From NCBI RefSeq assembly GCF_002154225.1, contig NZ_MTSE01000003.1:558001-622000 (forward strand): a stretch of DNA of 64,000 nt, written 5' to 3'. The notes beneath the pieces were generated by a model. It saw only the letters and a list, made by a program, of their open reading frames with translations. It ran no database searches and had not been told where the DNA came from. Origin of the DNA: Hymenobacter crusticola. Its GTDB lineage: Bacteria; Bacteroidota; Bacteroidia; Cytophagales; Hymenobacteraceae. Shown here one piece after another: positions 24,629-33,887 of the stretch. Made by a program: the position numbers and the translations under genes. Numbering within the stretch: the stretch's first letter is position 1; each line of letters starts with the position of its first letter.

Positions 24629-25717
24629 CTATTGCTGTTTGCCAGCGCTGTTTTTCTCAAATACCGGGTCTACTCGCATGTACTTGCCGCCCGGAAAGCT
24701 CACCGCGTAGTCGGATTTGAAGTGGGTGCTTTTGCGGTAGAAATCGGTGCTGATGATTTGGGCGCCAGATTGCATGGCCGCCTCAAAGCTACTTTTGTCG
24801 TTGCGGCGTGCCTCCTGCGTGTCGCTGTCGGCGCGCGTGCGGATGATATAGCCCTTCTGCACCAGCGCCCGGATGGCGGCCTGCTCTTGCTTGGCGTTGT
24901 TGAGGATATGGATAGCGGCCTCGGGCGTGCCGGGCGCCGAATTGGTGAAGAGCACGCGGCCCTTCAAGGAGGGGTGCCCGGTGATGTAAGCAGCTCTTTT
25001 CTCCCCCACTTCATCCAAAATGAACACGTACTTGCCCCGCGCCTGTTTGAGCGTGGGCCAGTTCTGGTGCAGCACGGCACTTTCCAGGGTGGCGTACTTG
25101 CCCCGGACCTGGTCGGGCATCAGCACGTACTCCCGCCCTAGGTTGTCCAAAATTTCCTGGTCGAGCTGGTCGAATACGGCGGCGGTGAACGGCTCCGGCA
25201 CCGTGAAGCCTGGCTTGTTGATGGGCTCACTCTTGGCGTTCATGGTGATGTACACGGGCGGATGATCGGGGTGCGCTACCGACCAGCGCTTGAGCTCCTG
25301 CAAGCACAGCTTAAACGTGGGGCAGTTGCTGCGAAAGTCAATATCCTGAATGTGAAACACTTTAAAGCCCGGCTGCTTCATCACGCCCTCTGCATCGTAG
25401 GGCGGTTGGCCGGGCGCCCAATCGAGGCCTTTGGGGTGAGCATACTTCCCTCCTTGCGCGTCGGCGTACACGTCAATTTCCAGGTTGCCTAGCCCCAGCG
25501 CCAACTGCTCCGTCAGCGACACGTGGCTGTAGTCGATCCGGCTCATGCTCGCCGAATCGCTTTTCTGCAAGAGGCTGAACAGCTTAGGATCAATGGGCTG
25601 CTTGTAGCTGTTGTGGGAGCCAATCACCTGCATCTTATTGATGGTCAACTCATCTTCTTTGGAAGAGGAAACAAAAGAGGACAGTGCAAGTAGCCCGAAA
25701 AGCGACAGAACCTTCAT
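24629..25717 (-). CDS. Ca2+-dependent phosphoinositide-type phospholipase C
   Basis: 362 residues with an N-terminal signal peptide (about 1-19). Matches the family of calcium-dependent PI-specific PLC: VIGSHNSYK with His35, LGNLEIDVYAD with Glu80 and Asp82, and FKVFHIQDIDF with His122, forming the TIM-barrel active site. The protein should cleave the phosphodiester of phosphoinositides or similar glycerophospholipids outside the cell. It follows the SusCD pair, separated by a strong hairpin, and precedes two PHP hydrolases. Confidence 0.85.
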   Translation of the reverse strand: MKVLSLFGLLALSSFVSSSKEDELTINKMQVIGSHNSYKQPIDPKLFSLLQKSDSASMSRIDYSHVSLTEQLALGLGNLEIDVYADAQGGKYAHPKGLDWAPGQPPYDAEGVMKQPGFKVFHIQDIDFRSNCPTFKLCLQELKRWSVAHPDHPPVYITMNAKSEPINKPGFTVPEPFTAAVFDQLDQEILDNLGREYVLMPDQVRGKYATLESAVLHQNWPTLKQARGKYVFILDEVGEKRAAYITGHPSLKGRVLFTNSAPGTPEAAIHILNNAKQEQAAIRALVQKGYIIRTRADSDTQEARRNDKSSFEAAMQSGAQIISTDFYRKSTHFKSDYAVSFPGGKYMRVDPVFEKNSAGKQQ

Positions 25718-25753
25718 TTTTTGGTTGAGTAAATTCTAGAATCATAATTAGAA

Positions 25754-25782
25754 AGAAAGCTAGGTCCTAGACCTAGCTTTCT
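25754..25782 (-). terminator. Perfect hairpin between susD and the PLC gene
   Basis: Arms AGAAAGCTAGGT and ACCTAGCTTTCT with a 5-base loop, 7 bp past the SusD stop and followed on the minus strand by T-rich sequence. It may end most SusCD transcripts so that the PLC-CehA genes are expressed less, or from their own promoter. Confidence 0.65.
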
Positions 25783-25788
25783 GCCTTC

Positions 25789-27378
25789 TTAATAGCCTTC
25801 GTTTTGCTTCAGATTTGGGTTTAGCTTCAGCTCGTTGGTGGGCACAGGGTACAGGCGGCGAGACGTGCTTTTATCCATTTTCAGAAAATCATTGGGCAGC
25901 GGATACTCCACCTCAAATTGCCCGAACCGGATTAGGTCGTTGCGGCGCCAGCCTTCCCAGTACAGCTCCCTGGCCCGCTCGTCTAGTATTCCATTCAGAC
26001 TGATGGCCCCGGCGGTTTGCGCCCCGGCGCGCGTCCGGATCTTGTTGACCAGCACCAAGGGCGTTTGCAGTTCGCCGTTCACCGTGGTGGCCGTGGCCCC
26101 GCGCAGAATGGCTTCCGCTTTCATCAGCATCACGTCGGCGAGGCGAAACACAGGCACGTCGTTGCTGTTCAGGCGCGTAGACTGGATGATGGTGGGGTCC
26201 GGGTAGAATTTGATGGAGCGCACGCCTTGGGCTTGGCTAGCTTGGGTGTTGCCTAGGTCCATGGGCTTGGGCGGCACCAGCGTCAGCACCGGATTGATGA
26301 CGACTTGGTTGGTTGTGCCGGGATAGTAGAGCGGTTGCGAGGTGAAGCCGCCGTTGCCGTCGGGCGCAAACTGGGGGCCCGAAAGCCAGGTCTTGGTGCG
26401 GAAGTCACCGGGCAGGTTGAAGCGGTTGTAGAACTCGGGCGTGCTGCTCATGGCAATGCTCAGGCCCACGTTGAAGCCGTAGGCCTGCGTGATGTAGTAG
26501 AAGAAACCGAAGCGCGTGAACTGGTTGCCAGGAATCTGCTGGTCGTACGGAATCGCGAAGATCGTCTCGTTGATCTGCGGGCCGTTGTTGGGCAGGAAAA
26601 TGTCGCGGTAGCGCGCGTCGAGGCTGTAGTTGCGGTTGCTCTGCACGCTATCGGCCATGCGCACCACGTCGGGGTAGCGCGGCGTGCCCACGTACACTTC
26701 CGAGTTGAGGTACATCTTGGCCAGCAGCGCAAACACCATCCCTTTGGTCGGGCGGCCATACTGCTGGGTGTTGGTCGCCAGGGAGTTCGTTTTGGCGGGC
26801 AGCAGCTGCACCACGTCCAGCAACTCCGTTTCGATGAACTTGTAAACCTCCGCCCGCTGCTGGGTGGCCGGCGGATCGTTCACGGGGTACTCCGTCACGA
26901 TGGGCACGTTGCCGTACAGGTCCATCAAAAAGTAATAGTACAGGGCCCGCATGGCCCGGATTTCGGCCACCCTCGCATTCAGCTCAGTGGCGTTGAATCC
27001 GAAATTGTTCGTGATGGGCAGCAGGCGGTTGCAGGTCAGGATGCCGCTGTAGGCCCACTGCCAGATGCCGAGCACGTTGGGGTGGTCGGGCGTCCAGGTG
27101 TGGTAGTGCAGCTGCCGGTACTGTCCGCCGTCGTCGAAGTTGCCGTCGCGGGCCGGGATGATGGCCTCATCGGTCGCTAGCTCCTGCATGCGCCAGTAGG
27201 GCACCGCGTAGCTCGACGACAAGTTGGCGTAAATGGCGCCCACCGACGCATTGTAGTCCGATAGGGTTTTCGGGAAATTGGCTTCTACAAATTGCGACTC
27301 GACGGGCACGTCTAACTCGCAGGAGCTGCTGACGAGCGCCAGCAAGCTTCCCATGAAAAGCAATACTTTATTTTTCAT
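25789..27378 (-). CDS. SusD/RagB-like nutrient-binding lipoprotein
   Basis: 529 residues from ATG 27378 (MKNKVLLFMGS). The signal peptide ends in a lipobox LVSSSC. The SusD signs are the N-terminal SxxxxANFPKT, TPR-like helices (EIRAMRALYYYFLMDLYGNVPI), and the C-terminal RxxDVMLMKAEAIL, ARELYWEGWRRNDLIRFG and the final LYPVPTNELKLNPNLKQNEGY pattern (LYPVPTNELKLNP and NLKQNEGY). SusD caps its SusC partner at the outer membrane and binds the substrate. The substrate class is unknown; the neighbours suggest a phosphorylated or phospholipid-derived compound. Confidence 0.93.
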   Translation of the reverse strand: MKNKVLLFMGSLLALVSSSCELDVPVESQFVEANFPKTLSDYNASVGAIYANLSSSYAVPYWRMQELATDEAIIPARDGNFDDGGQYRQLHYHTWTPDHPNVLGIWQWAYSGILTCNRLLPITNNFGFNATELNARVAEIRAMRALYYYFLMDLYGNVPIVTEYPVNDPPATQQRAEVYKFIETELLDVVQLLPAKTNSLATNTQQYGRPTKGMVFALLAKMYLNSEVYVGTPRYPDVVRMADSVQSNRNYSLDARYRDIFLPNNGPQINETIFAIPYDQQIPGNQFTRFGFFYYITQAYGFNVGLSIAMSSTPEFYNRFNLPGDFRTKTWLSGPQFAPDGNGGFTSQPLYYPGTTNQVVINPVLTLVPPKPMDLGNTQASQAQGVRSIKFYPDPTIIQSTRLNSNDVPVFRLADVMLMKAEAILRGATATTVNGELQTPLVLVNKIRTRAGAQTAGAISLNGILDERARELYWEGWRRNDLIRFGQFEVEYPLPNDFLKMDKSTSRRLYPVPTNELKLNPNLKQNEGY

Positions 27379-27407
27379 ACAACCTAGGTTCAGCAAGCAG
27401 CGAGTTT

Positions 27408-30400
27408 TTAGAACGAAGCGTTCAAGCCCAGAATAAACGTCCGGGTTTTCGGGTAGAAATTATTATTGTCGATACCCGGCGTCAAGCCACCAATATTTAT
27501 TTCGGGGTCGATGCCACGATATTTTGTGAGCAGGAAAATATTATTTCCCGTCACGTACAGGCGAATTGCTTTTACGCTTTGCACCTTGGGCTTAATGGTG
27601 TAGCCAAGCGTGGCGTTATCCAAGCGTAAATAAGAGCCGCTTTCCAAAAAACGGTCGGATATTAAATAACCGTTGATGTCATTGAACGACTCGCCCAGGG
27701 TAAACCTAGGTATATTTTGAAATTTGGAATCGGCCGGATTATTCAGCGAAGCGAGAGTTGCATTCAGAATTTTATTGCCCGTTACGCCGCGTACCAAGAA
27801 ATTCAAATCGAAGCCTTTAAAGCTGAAGCTGTTGTTCCAGCCATAAATTAAGGTGGGCTGGGCGCTGCCCGCGTAGCGCTGGTCGGTGGTGAGCGGCTGG
27901 GTGGCCGTGATGGAGCCGTCGGCCTTCTGGTAGGTGCTCACCCCGGCCTCGTTCTTCCCGATGTAGTGCCACAGCAGGAAGGTGCCGAGCGGCGACCCAG
28001 GCTGCACGATCTGGCTGTAGTTACCCGACTGCCCTTTGCCCCCGAGCTGCGCCGTTTGGATGTAGGGAATGGTAAACTGCCCCGACGACAGGTTGTCGAT
28101 GTTGTTTTTGTTGTGCGAGAAGTTGAGCGAAGAAGTCCAGCGGAAACTACCTGTCTGAACCGGCACCACGTTCAGGGCCACCTCAATGCCTTTGTTGGTC
28201 ATGCGGCCCACGTTGGCGGTGTAGGTGGTGTACTGAAACTGCGTGGACGACACCGGCAGCGCGTCGTTGATTAAGTCGCTGGTTTTCTTGATGTAGTAAT
28301 CCACCGAGCCACTCACCCGGTTATTGAGCAGGCCAAAATCGACGCCGATGTTGGTGGTGGCGGTGCTTTCCCACTTCAAGTTGGGGTTTTCGTTGCGCAC
28401 GGCGTTTACCACGTTGGCGATGGTGCCGTTGTTCAGGTACTTGCTGCTGCCGGGCGGCGTGCCGTAGATGAGCAGGGCCGAAAAGGCATCGAAGCCCTGG
28501 CTGTTGCCCGATACGCCGTAACCCGCCCGTAGTTTTAAGTCGGTGAAGGCCGACAGATCTTGCATGAACTTCTCGTTGATCAGGCGCCAACCCACGGCCA
28601 CCGTCGGGAAGTAGCCGTAGCGGTTATTCACCCCGAACGCCGACGAACCATCTCGCCGAATCGAGGCCTGGGCTAGGTACCGGTCGCCATATTGGTACTG
28701 CACGCGGCCGTACTGCGAGATCAGGCGGAGCGTGGAAATGGGGTTGTTGGTGAAGGCAACCTGCGACAGCGAAGCCGGGTTCGACAGGTATAAGTTGTTG
28801 TAGCTGAGCGCGTCGTTGGCAAAGTTCTGGGTTGTGATGCCAAACCCGTCGTTGGTGCGGTCCTGCTGGTAGGAGTAGCCGGCTAGCAGCTTAATGCTGT
28901 GCTTACCTAGGTCGCGGTCGTAGTTGAAGTACGACTCCAGCACGTCGTTCACCGTCATGTACTGGTTGCGGCGGGCCACCCCACCGAGGTTTACCGCCAG
29001 GCCCGACTTGCTGTTGAGGTAGCTGCTGAAGTTGTTCTGGGTCTTCTGCGTGGAGCCCGATAGCGTGAACTTCAAGCCCTTGAGAATGTCGACCTGAACG
29101 AGCCCGTTGATCAAGGTTTTGTTGTCCTTGGTTACGTACGTGTTGTTATCAACGAGCGAGAGGGGGTTCAGGGGGCCACTGCCCGTGCGGGTGTAGTTTT
29201 CCTTGTAGGTGCCATCGGGGTTGAAGGGGCTCACCGTGGGCAAGTAAAACAGCATCCCGGCCAGCACGTTCGTCTGCGGAATGTCATTCTGGTTGGTGGT
29301 GCTGTTGATGAAGTTGAGACCTAGCTTCAGGCGGTTGTTGAAGAAGCGCTGGTTGAGGTAGCCCCGGATGATGATGCGCTCCAAGGAAGTACGGCGCAGA
29401 ATACCGTTGTTCTTCAGGTAGTTGGCGCTGGCGCCGTAGTCGGTGTTGTTGGCGGCGGCCCCAAACGACAGGTTATGGTTCATGGAGTAGCTGGTGCGCT
29501 GCACGAGGTCCTGCCAGTCTGTGTTCGAGCCGTCGTCGTCGGTGGGGTTGGCCAGCGGCTTCACGTTGTTGTCGGCCAGGTACTTGCGCAGCTCATCCCC
29601 GCTCAGCACATCAATCTGCTTGGATACTTTCTCCACCGCGCCGTAGGCACTGTAGGTGAGCCTAGTTTGTCCGGCTTTCGACTTTTTGGTCGTGATGATA
29701 ATAACGCCGTTCGCGGCCCGAGCCCCGTAAATAGCCGTGGAGGAAGCATCTTTCAGCACCTCGATGCTGGCAATATCGTCGGGGGCTAGCAGGTCAATGG
29801 AAGCGCCTGGTACCCCGTCGATTACGTAAAAAGGCTCGGTCACGCCTCCGTTCACCGTGCGGATGGTAGAGGGGCCGCGCAGCACCACTGACGGGCGCTG
29901 GTTGGGGTCGCCGCTCTTGGTTATGTTCAGGCCAGCAACCTTCCCCTGAAGCAGTTGGGCCGGGGTCGTGAGCACGCCCTGGTTGAAATCTTCCGACTTT
30001 ATCGTCGTCACGGAGCCGGTGATGTCCTGGCGGGTGGAGGTGCCGTAGCCAATCACGACGACGTCGCTGAGCTGCTTGGCATCGCCGGCCAGGGCCACGT
30101 TGATCACCGTCTGGTTGCCAACGGTCACTTCTTTCGCGACGGTACCGATGGCAGAAAACACCAGCACGTCCGCCGGAGTGTTTACGGCGATGCTGTACGC
30201 GCCGTCGCCTCCGGCGGCTACCGCCTTGTTGGAGTCTTTCAGGCGCACGGTGGCGCCGGGCAGCGGCGCATTTTTGTCGTCGGTTACCGTGCCTTTTACC
30301 AGTTGCTGTGCATAGGCACTAGTCGACAAAGTCAGCAACACCAGCCATACTAGTAGCCGCTGGTGCAACTTCTTCGAGACAATTGTCGAACGTTGAGTGG

Positions 30401-30416
30401 GGTAGTGTTTTTTCAT
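27408..30416 (-). CDS. SusC/RagA TonB-linked outer-membrane transporter
   Basis: 1002 residues from ATG 30416 (MKKHYPTQRS), with a signal peptide ending STSAYAQ. A carboxypeptidase-like regulatory beta domain (VKGTVTDDKNAPLPGATV) is followed by the TonB-box region VVVIGYGT and the plug (VLRGPSTIR, DDIASIEVLKDASSTAIYG, GVIIITTK), then a 22-strand barrel ending in FILGLNASF. It has no N-terminal STN signalling domain, unlike the second SusC in this locus. It imports substrates bound by the downstream SusD. Confidence 0.94.
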   Translation of the reverse strand: MKKHYPTQRSTIVSKKLHQRLLVWLVLLTLSTSAYAQQLVKGTVTDDKNAPLPGATVRLKDSNKAVAAGGDGAYSIAVNTPADVLVFSAIGTVAKEVTVGNQTVINVALAGDAKQLSDVVVIGYGTSTRQDITGSVTTIKSEDFNQGVLTTPAQLLQGKVAGLNITKSGDPNQRPSVVLRGPSTIRTVNGGVTEPFYVIDGVPGASIDLLAPDDIASIEVLKDASSTAIYGARAANGVIIITTKKSKAGQTRLTYSAYGAVEKVSKQIDVLSGDELRKYLADNNVKPLANPTDDDGSNTDWQDLVQRTSYSMNHNLSFGAAANNTDYGASANYLKNNGILRRTSLERIIIRGYLNQRFFNNRLKLGLNFINSTTNQNDIPQTNVLAGMLFYLPTVSPFNPDGTYKENYTRTGSGPLNPLSLVDNNTYVTKDNKTLINGLVQVDILKGLKFTLSGSTQKTQNNFSSYLNSKSGLAVNLGGVARRNQYMTVNDVLESYFNYDRDLGKHSIKLLAGYSYQQDRTNDGFGITTQNFANDALSYNNLYLSNPASLSQVAFTNNPISTLRLISQYGRVQYQYGDRYLAQASIRRDGSSAFGVNNRYGYFPTVAVGWRLINEKFMQDLSAFTDLKLRAGYGVSGNSQGFDAFSALLIYGTPPGSSKYLNNGTIANVVNAVRNENPNLKWESTATTNIGVDFGLLNNRVSGSVDYYIKKTSDLINDALPVSSTQFQYTTYTANVGRMTNKGIEVALNVVPVQTGSFRWTSSLNFSHNKNNIDNLSSGQFTIPYIQTAQLGGKGQSGNYSQIVQPGSPLGTFLLWHYIGKNEAGVSTYQKADGSITATQPLTTDQRYAGSAQPTLIYGWNNSFSFKGFDLNFLVRGVTGNKILNATLASLNNPADSKFQNIPRFTLGESFNDINGYLISDRFLESGSYLRLDNATLGYTIKPKVQSVKAIRLYVTGNNIFLLTKYRGIDPEINIGGLTPGIDNNNFYPKTRTFILGLNASF

Positions 30417-30872
30417 TGGCTTTTGCCTAGTATTTTTAATACTGGTGCAAAGCAATGACCTAGCTATTACCTAAATATTAATGACATATTATCAATCTGA
30501 TTTAATTGATAAATAATTTAATTATTCCTGCAACTGTATAATTTATCACAGCAGATACCATCAAGGTAGAGGGTTTTTATAAACTTAATTAGCAAACTAG
30601 AGAGCATCATGAATTACAATTAGTTGAATTAATTATTAATTCAACTACCACTGTGCAGTTACTCTGATTAATTATGTGCTATGCCCTATACTATTTATCG
30701 CGCTGAGTCGGCCGACGCATCTCTAGCGCTTCGTTGAACTTCACCGCCAACCTTCTCCAAGAGAGAAGAAGTTAGATGCGTCGGCCGGCTCAGCATGACG
30801 TCCTCGAAGCCTTTTCAGTAAAAGAACCTGCCTAGCTATATGCCGTTCTGCTCGTTGCAGCTAGGCAGCCGC
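30417..30872. other. A+T-rich region upstream of the first susC
   Basis: About 455 bases. 30420-30680 is strongly A+T-rich and should hold the susC promoter, although I cannot fix a clear -33/-7 pair. An inverted repeat lies at 30702-30794, between it and the end of the PafA gene. No ORF of note. Confidence 0.5.
30702..30794. repeat. Inverted-repeat intergenic element
   Basis: Arms at 30702-30721 (GCTGAGTCGGCCGACGCATC) and 30775-30794 are complementary at 19 of 20 positions, and the inner part holds a further weak stem around AGAGAGAAG. The GACGCATCTC core resembles the GAAGCATCTC inside the element at 4447-4580. It lies past the 3' end of PafA and may also act as a terminator. Confidence 0.65.
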
Positions 30873-32531
30873 TTACTTCCGCCGCTTTTTGGGCGCTGCT
30901 GTACTGAGCACTTCCACAATGGGCTGACCCGTGCAGGCACTTGGGAGCTTGCTATTGACCAGCATGGCCGCCGTGGGAGCAATGTCGGTGATGGCGTGGT
31001 ACTGATAGCTGACGCCGGGCGTGACGCCAGCCCCAAACCACAGCAAAGGGACGTGGCTATCGTAGGCGTAGGCCGAACCGTGGCCCGCTCCTACGCCCAT
31101 ATCCCAGCCCCAGCCAGGCTCCAGCTCGTAGCGCACATCACCGAAACGCTTGTAGTAGAGGCCATTTTGCAGCTTGGTTTCGAGGTAGGTTGAGTAGCTA
31201 TTTTCCAGCAGCTGCGTGGTGGTATTGGCCTGAGCAACCCCTTCTTGGTCACGGAGAAAATCAGCTAGCAATTGCTGCACCCGGCCTAGCTCCAGCTTCC
31301 GCCGCGCAATAAGCGGGCGGTTGAGGTAGTACATATTGCCGCGTTCTACCTCAATCCATTGGTCGGGACCTAGCTGCTCGTTTAGGTAAGCGGCGGCCTT
31401 TTGGTTGAGCGTAGTGTGCGACTGGGCACCGCTTGGCGCGTGGTGCTCCGCCAAATAGTTGGGCACTTCCGTGGCGCCATGGTCGGCCGTTAAGAAGATG
31501 GTGTAGTTGCCTTTGCCCACCGTCTTGTCGAGTGCCTGTAGCAGGCGCGCAATCTCGAGGTCCAGGCGCAGGTACAAGTCGTTTTCTTCCTTGGAAAGCG
31601 GGCCAAAGGTGTGCCCCACGGCATCTGGGCTGGAATAGCTCAGGGCCAGCAAATCCGGCACGTCGTCCCGACCTAGGTCGGTGTGCGCCAGGGCCGCCAG
31701 GGTGAGGTCCGTCAGCAAGGTGTTGCCGAAGGGCGAAGCATAGACGGTTTCGTACGCCGGTGGGTTCAGGGGTGCTAGCTTGGCTAGGTCGTAGGGAAAC
31801 GTAGCGGCCGTCTTGCCCTTGAAAATCCGCTCGTAGTTATTAGAATCGGCTACGCTGTTCTGGTAGGCTTGCGCGGCGCGCAGGGGCGTCCAGGTTTGCT
31901 GGCGGTAGAAGTCAGGTTTCTTTTGGGCGTTGAACTCGCGCACCCAGGCCGGCAACTCGGGCATGTAGTACGTGCTGGAAATGAAGTTGCCGGTACTGAC
32001 GTCGAACCAGAAGGCCCCATCGGCCATGTGCCCGGCTGGCAGCGCCGAGGCCCGATCTTTCAGCGACAACGCTAGTACGTTGCTGCGCCCGTTCGACACC
32101 ATCTTCATCTCGTCGCCGAGAGTGGTACTGAGCTGGTTGCGCGCCGATACGCCCATGCCCTTCGGCGTGCCCACGAGCTGCACAGTGGTATCGTCGGTGC
32201 AGTACACGTCGCGGTGCAGGCGCCGGTCGTACCAGGAGTTGCCGATGATGCCGTGATAACGGGGCGTGGTGCCCGTGTACACGGAGCTGTGGCCGGGACC
32301 CGTCACCGTCGGCACGTAGTTGTAGTGGGTGTTGCGGCACTGAAACCCTTCCCGCAGCAGACGCTTAAAGCCATCCTCCCCAAACTGGTCGTTGAAGCGC
32401 GTGAGATAGTCGGGCCGCATTTGGTCGACCATAATTCCCACGATGAGCTTCGGGGTCTGACGGCTTTGGGCTACTCCTAATGTATTGGCAGAAAATAAAA
32501 CAACGGCGGCAAGCAGGGACTTTCGGAACAT
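30873..32531 (-). CDS. pafA: PafA-type alkaline phosphatase
   Basis: 552 residues from ATG 32531 (MFRKSLLAAV) with a signal peptide of about 22 residues; a long open extension upstream is non-coding. It is a nucleotide pyrophosphatase/phosphodiesterase-superfamily phosphatase: VGIMVDQMRPDY with metal ligand Asp36, catalytic Thr77 in VPTVTGPGHSS, and later LLALSYSSPDAVGH and FLTADHGA metal sites. PafA of Bacteroidota is a phosphate-insensitive periplasmic monoesterase acting on many organic phosphates. It ends with a basic tail PKKRRK. It lies 100 bp downstream of the propeller gene on the same strand. Confidence 0.9.
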   Translation of the reverse strand: MFRKSLLAAVVLFSANTLGVAQSRQTPKLIVGIMVDQMRPDYLTRFNDQFGEDGFKRLLREGFQCRNTHYNYVPTVTGPGHSSVYTGTTPRYHGIIGNSWYDRRLHRDVYCTDDTTVQLVGTPKGMGVSARNQLSTTLGDEMKMVSNGRSNVLALSLKDRASALPAGHMADGAFWFDVSTGNFISSTYYMPELPAWVREFNAQKKPDFYRQQTWTPLRAAQAYQNSVADSNNYERIFKGKTAATFPYDLAKLAPLNPPAYETVYASPFGNTLLTDLTLAALAHTDLGRDDVPDLLALSYSSPDAVGHTFGPLSKEENDLYLRLDLEIARLLQALDKTVGKGNYTIFLTADHGATEVPNYLAEHHAPSGAQSHTTLNQKAAAYLNEQLGPDQWIEVERGNMYYLNRPLIARRKLELGRVQQLLADFLRDQEGVAQANTTTQLLENSYSTYLETKLQNGLYYKRFGDVRYELEPGWGWDMGVGAGHGSAYAYDSHVPLLWFGAGVTPGVSYQYHAITDIAPTAAMLVNSKLPSACTGQPIVEVLSTAAPKKRRK

Positions 32532-32631
32532 AAGGCAATACAAGCTGACCCTAGCGCGGACAAGCGCTGAGCGTCCTGCGGAACGTGAGGAAAGAACAGA
32601 TTCTCTGCCTAGTGAGAAGCTAGGCAGCTCA

Positions 32632-33687
32632 TCACTTTTGAGCGCGAAGCGTCGGCGCCGCTTTCGGCGGCAGGAGATGGTGGAATGCCTTGGCCGTCCA
32701 GACCGATACTTCACCGGCGCTTGCCAACCACACCCGCTGCTTCTCATCTACCCGAATCAGTTGAGCAGAAGATGCTTTGGGCGTGCCAGCAACGGACGAT
32801 GGCAGCGGCACCAGCAACTGCTTGGGCGCCACCTGGTCGGTGGTGGGCTCCAGGCTTTCGAAGTGGCCGGCGGGCTCAGCGGGTAACAGCAGCAGGCCCA
32901 TGGCCGTGGCAAATACATGTCCTAGCCCATTTAGGTACGCCACGCTATATACCTCATTGCCAGGCTTACCGATAAATGTGACGGTAGGCAGATGCTCGGC
33001 GGCTTGCTGCTGAGCATCGCCGGAAAACACACTGATGCCGGCCGACATAAACACCCACAGGTTGCCTTTGGTATCGAGCAAAAGCTTTTCCACGATGTTG
33101 TCGGGAATCTCGTGGTTGGCAACGCCCTCTTCGTTGTAGCGCGTCCACTGCTGGCGGTGCCAGCGGTTCAAGCCGATGTTCGTTCCGATCCACACGGAGC
33201 TGTCGGCCGTAGCCAAGCCAGTGTTGACGGACGGAATGCTAAGCTCTTTGCGCACAGCTCCTTGCGCGTAGCAAAACGCCCCTTCGCCGGCGGCACCTAG
33301 CCACACGCTGCCCGTGGCATCCTGGAAGAGCGTGGTAATGCTTGCGTCGGGGGCTGAGGTGGGTAGCGTCTGCGAACGGGCCTTGAAGTGGTGCGTGTTC
33401 AAGCGCATGGCCCCGCGCTGGGTACCTAGCCAAAGCACCGTATCGGTGCTTACTGCGCACTGAATGGGTGCCGTACTTTGATACTTGCGAACAAACTGCT
33501 TGTGCTCAAGCCGAAACACGCTTTGCTGGGTTACCAGATAGGTGTCCTTCTTCTGCTGGAGTAGCGCAACTGGCTTTTCGTTGCCCGCGACGGGGTAACG
33601 GGTTTGGGCACGCAGGGGTAGGCTTCCCGCGAGTAGCAGCAGCCCCACCCGCAAGGCTCGGAGTGATTGACGTAATCGTGGCATCAT
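32632..33687 (-). CDS. Secreted beta-propeller (Reg_prop-like) protein
   Basis: 351 residues from ATG 33687 (MMPRLRQSLRAL), with a signal peptide ending LPLRAQ. Repeats of the two-component-regulator propeller type are visible: TDTVLWLGTQRGAMRL, DATGSVWLGAAGEGAF, ADSSVWIGTNIGLNRW, DTKGNLWVFMSAGISVF. No histidine kinase, transmembrane or response domain follows, so it is a propeller only. It could be a sensor subunit, a binding protein or a scaffold for the phosphatases beside it. It is divergent from the T9SS phosphatase across a 200-bp region. Confidence 0.7.
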   Translation of the reverse strand: MMPRLRQSLRALRVGLLLLAGSLPLRAQTRYPVAGNEKPVALLQQKKDTYLVTQQSVFRLEHKQFVRKYQSTAPIQCAVSTDTVLWLGTQRGAMRLNTHHFKARSQTLPTSAPDASITTLFQDATGSVWLGAAGEGAFCYAQGAVRKELSIPSVNTGLATADSSVWIGTNIGLNRWHRQQWTRYNEEGVANHEIPDNIVEKLLLDTKGNLWVFMSAGISVFSGDAQQQAAEHLPTVTFIGKPGNEVYSVAYLNGLGHVFATAMGLLLLPAEPAGHFESLEPTTDQVAPKQLLVPLPSSVAGTPKASSAQLIRVDEKQRVWLASAGEVSVWTAKAFHHLLPPKAAPTLRAQK

Positions 33688-33762
33688 GCAGTGCGCGAAC
33701 AGACGTTCCCCTCTTTTCCGCAAAGGTAAGCACCTAGCTTGCCAGCGAGTTGTCATGTTTAT

Positions 33763-33801
33763 GTTAACAAACTTACCAGGATAGTGCCAATCGTTAACAA
33801 A
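33763..33801. promoter_or_regulatory. Direct repeats GTTAACAAA in a divergent promoter region
   Basis: GTTAACAAA occurs at 33763-33771 and again at 33793-33801, 30 bp apart, that is, about three helical turns. The second copy is followed by TGCGTAACC and the first by CTTACC. The region separates the propeller gene from the T9SS alkaline phosphatase. A repeat at whole helical turns is what a dimeric response regulator such as PhoB would bind. The link to PhoB is inference. Confidence 0.4.
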
Positions 33802-33887
33802 TGCGTAACCCGCCCATAACTCCTTAGTTATAGTAGGCCGTCAAATTTGGTAGTCAAAACTTACCCCTCATCACACTACCAAATCAC

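Noticed and set aside
25754..25782. Hairpin considered as a riboswitch or RNA gene
   Set aside because: It is a simple perfect stem with a short loop and no wider structure; a terminator is the better reading.
26305..27180. 291-codon plus-strand frame antisense to the first SusD gene
   Set aside because: The minus-strand SusD match is complete; the antisense frame reads as low-complexity Gly/Val/Arg-rich sequence.
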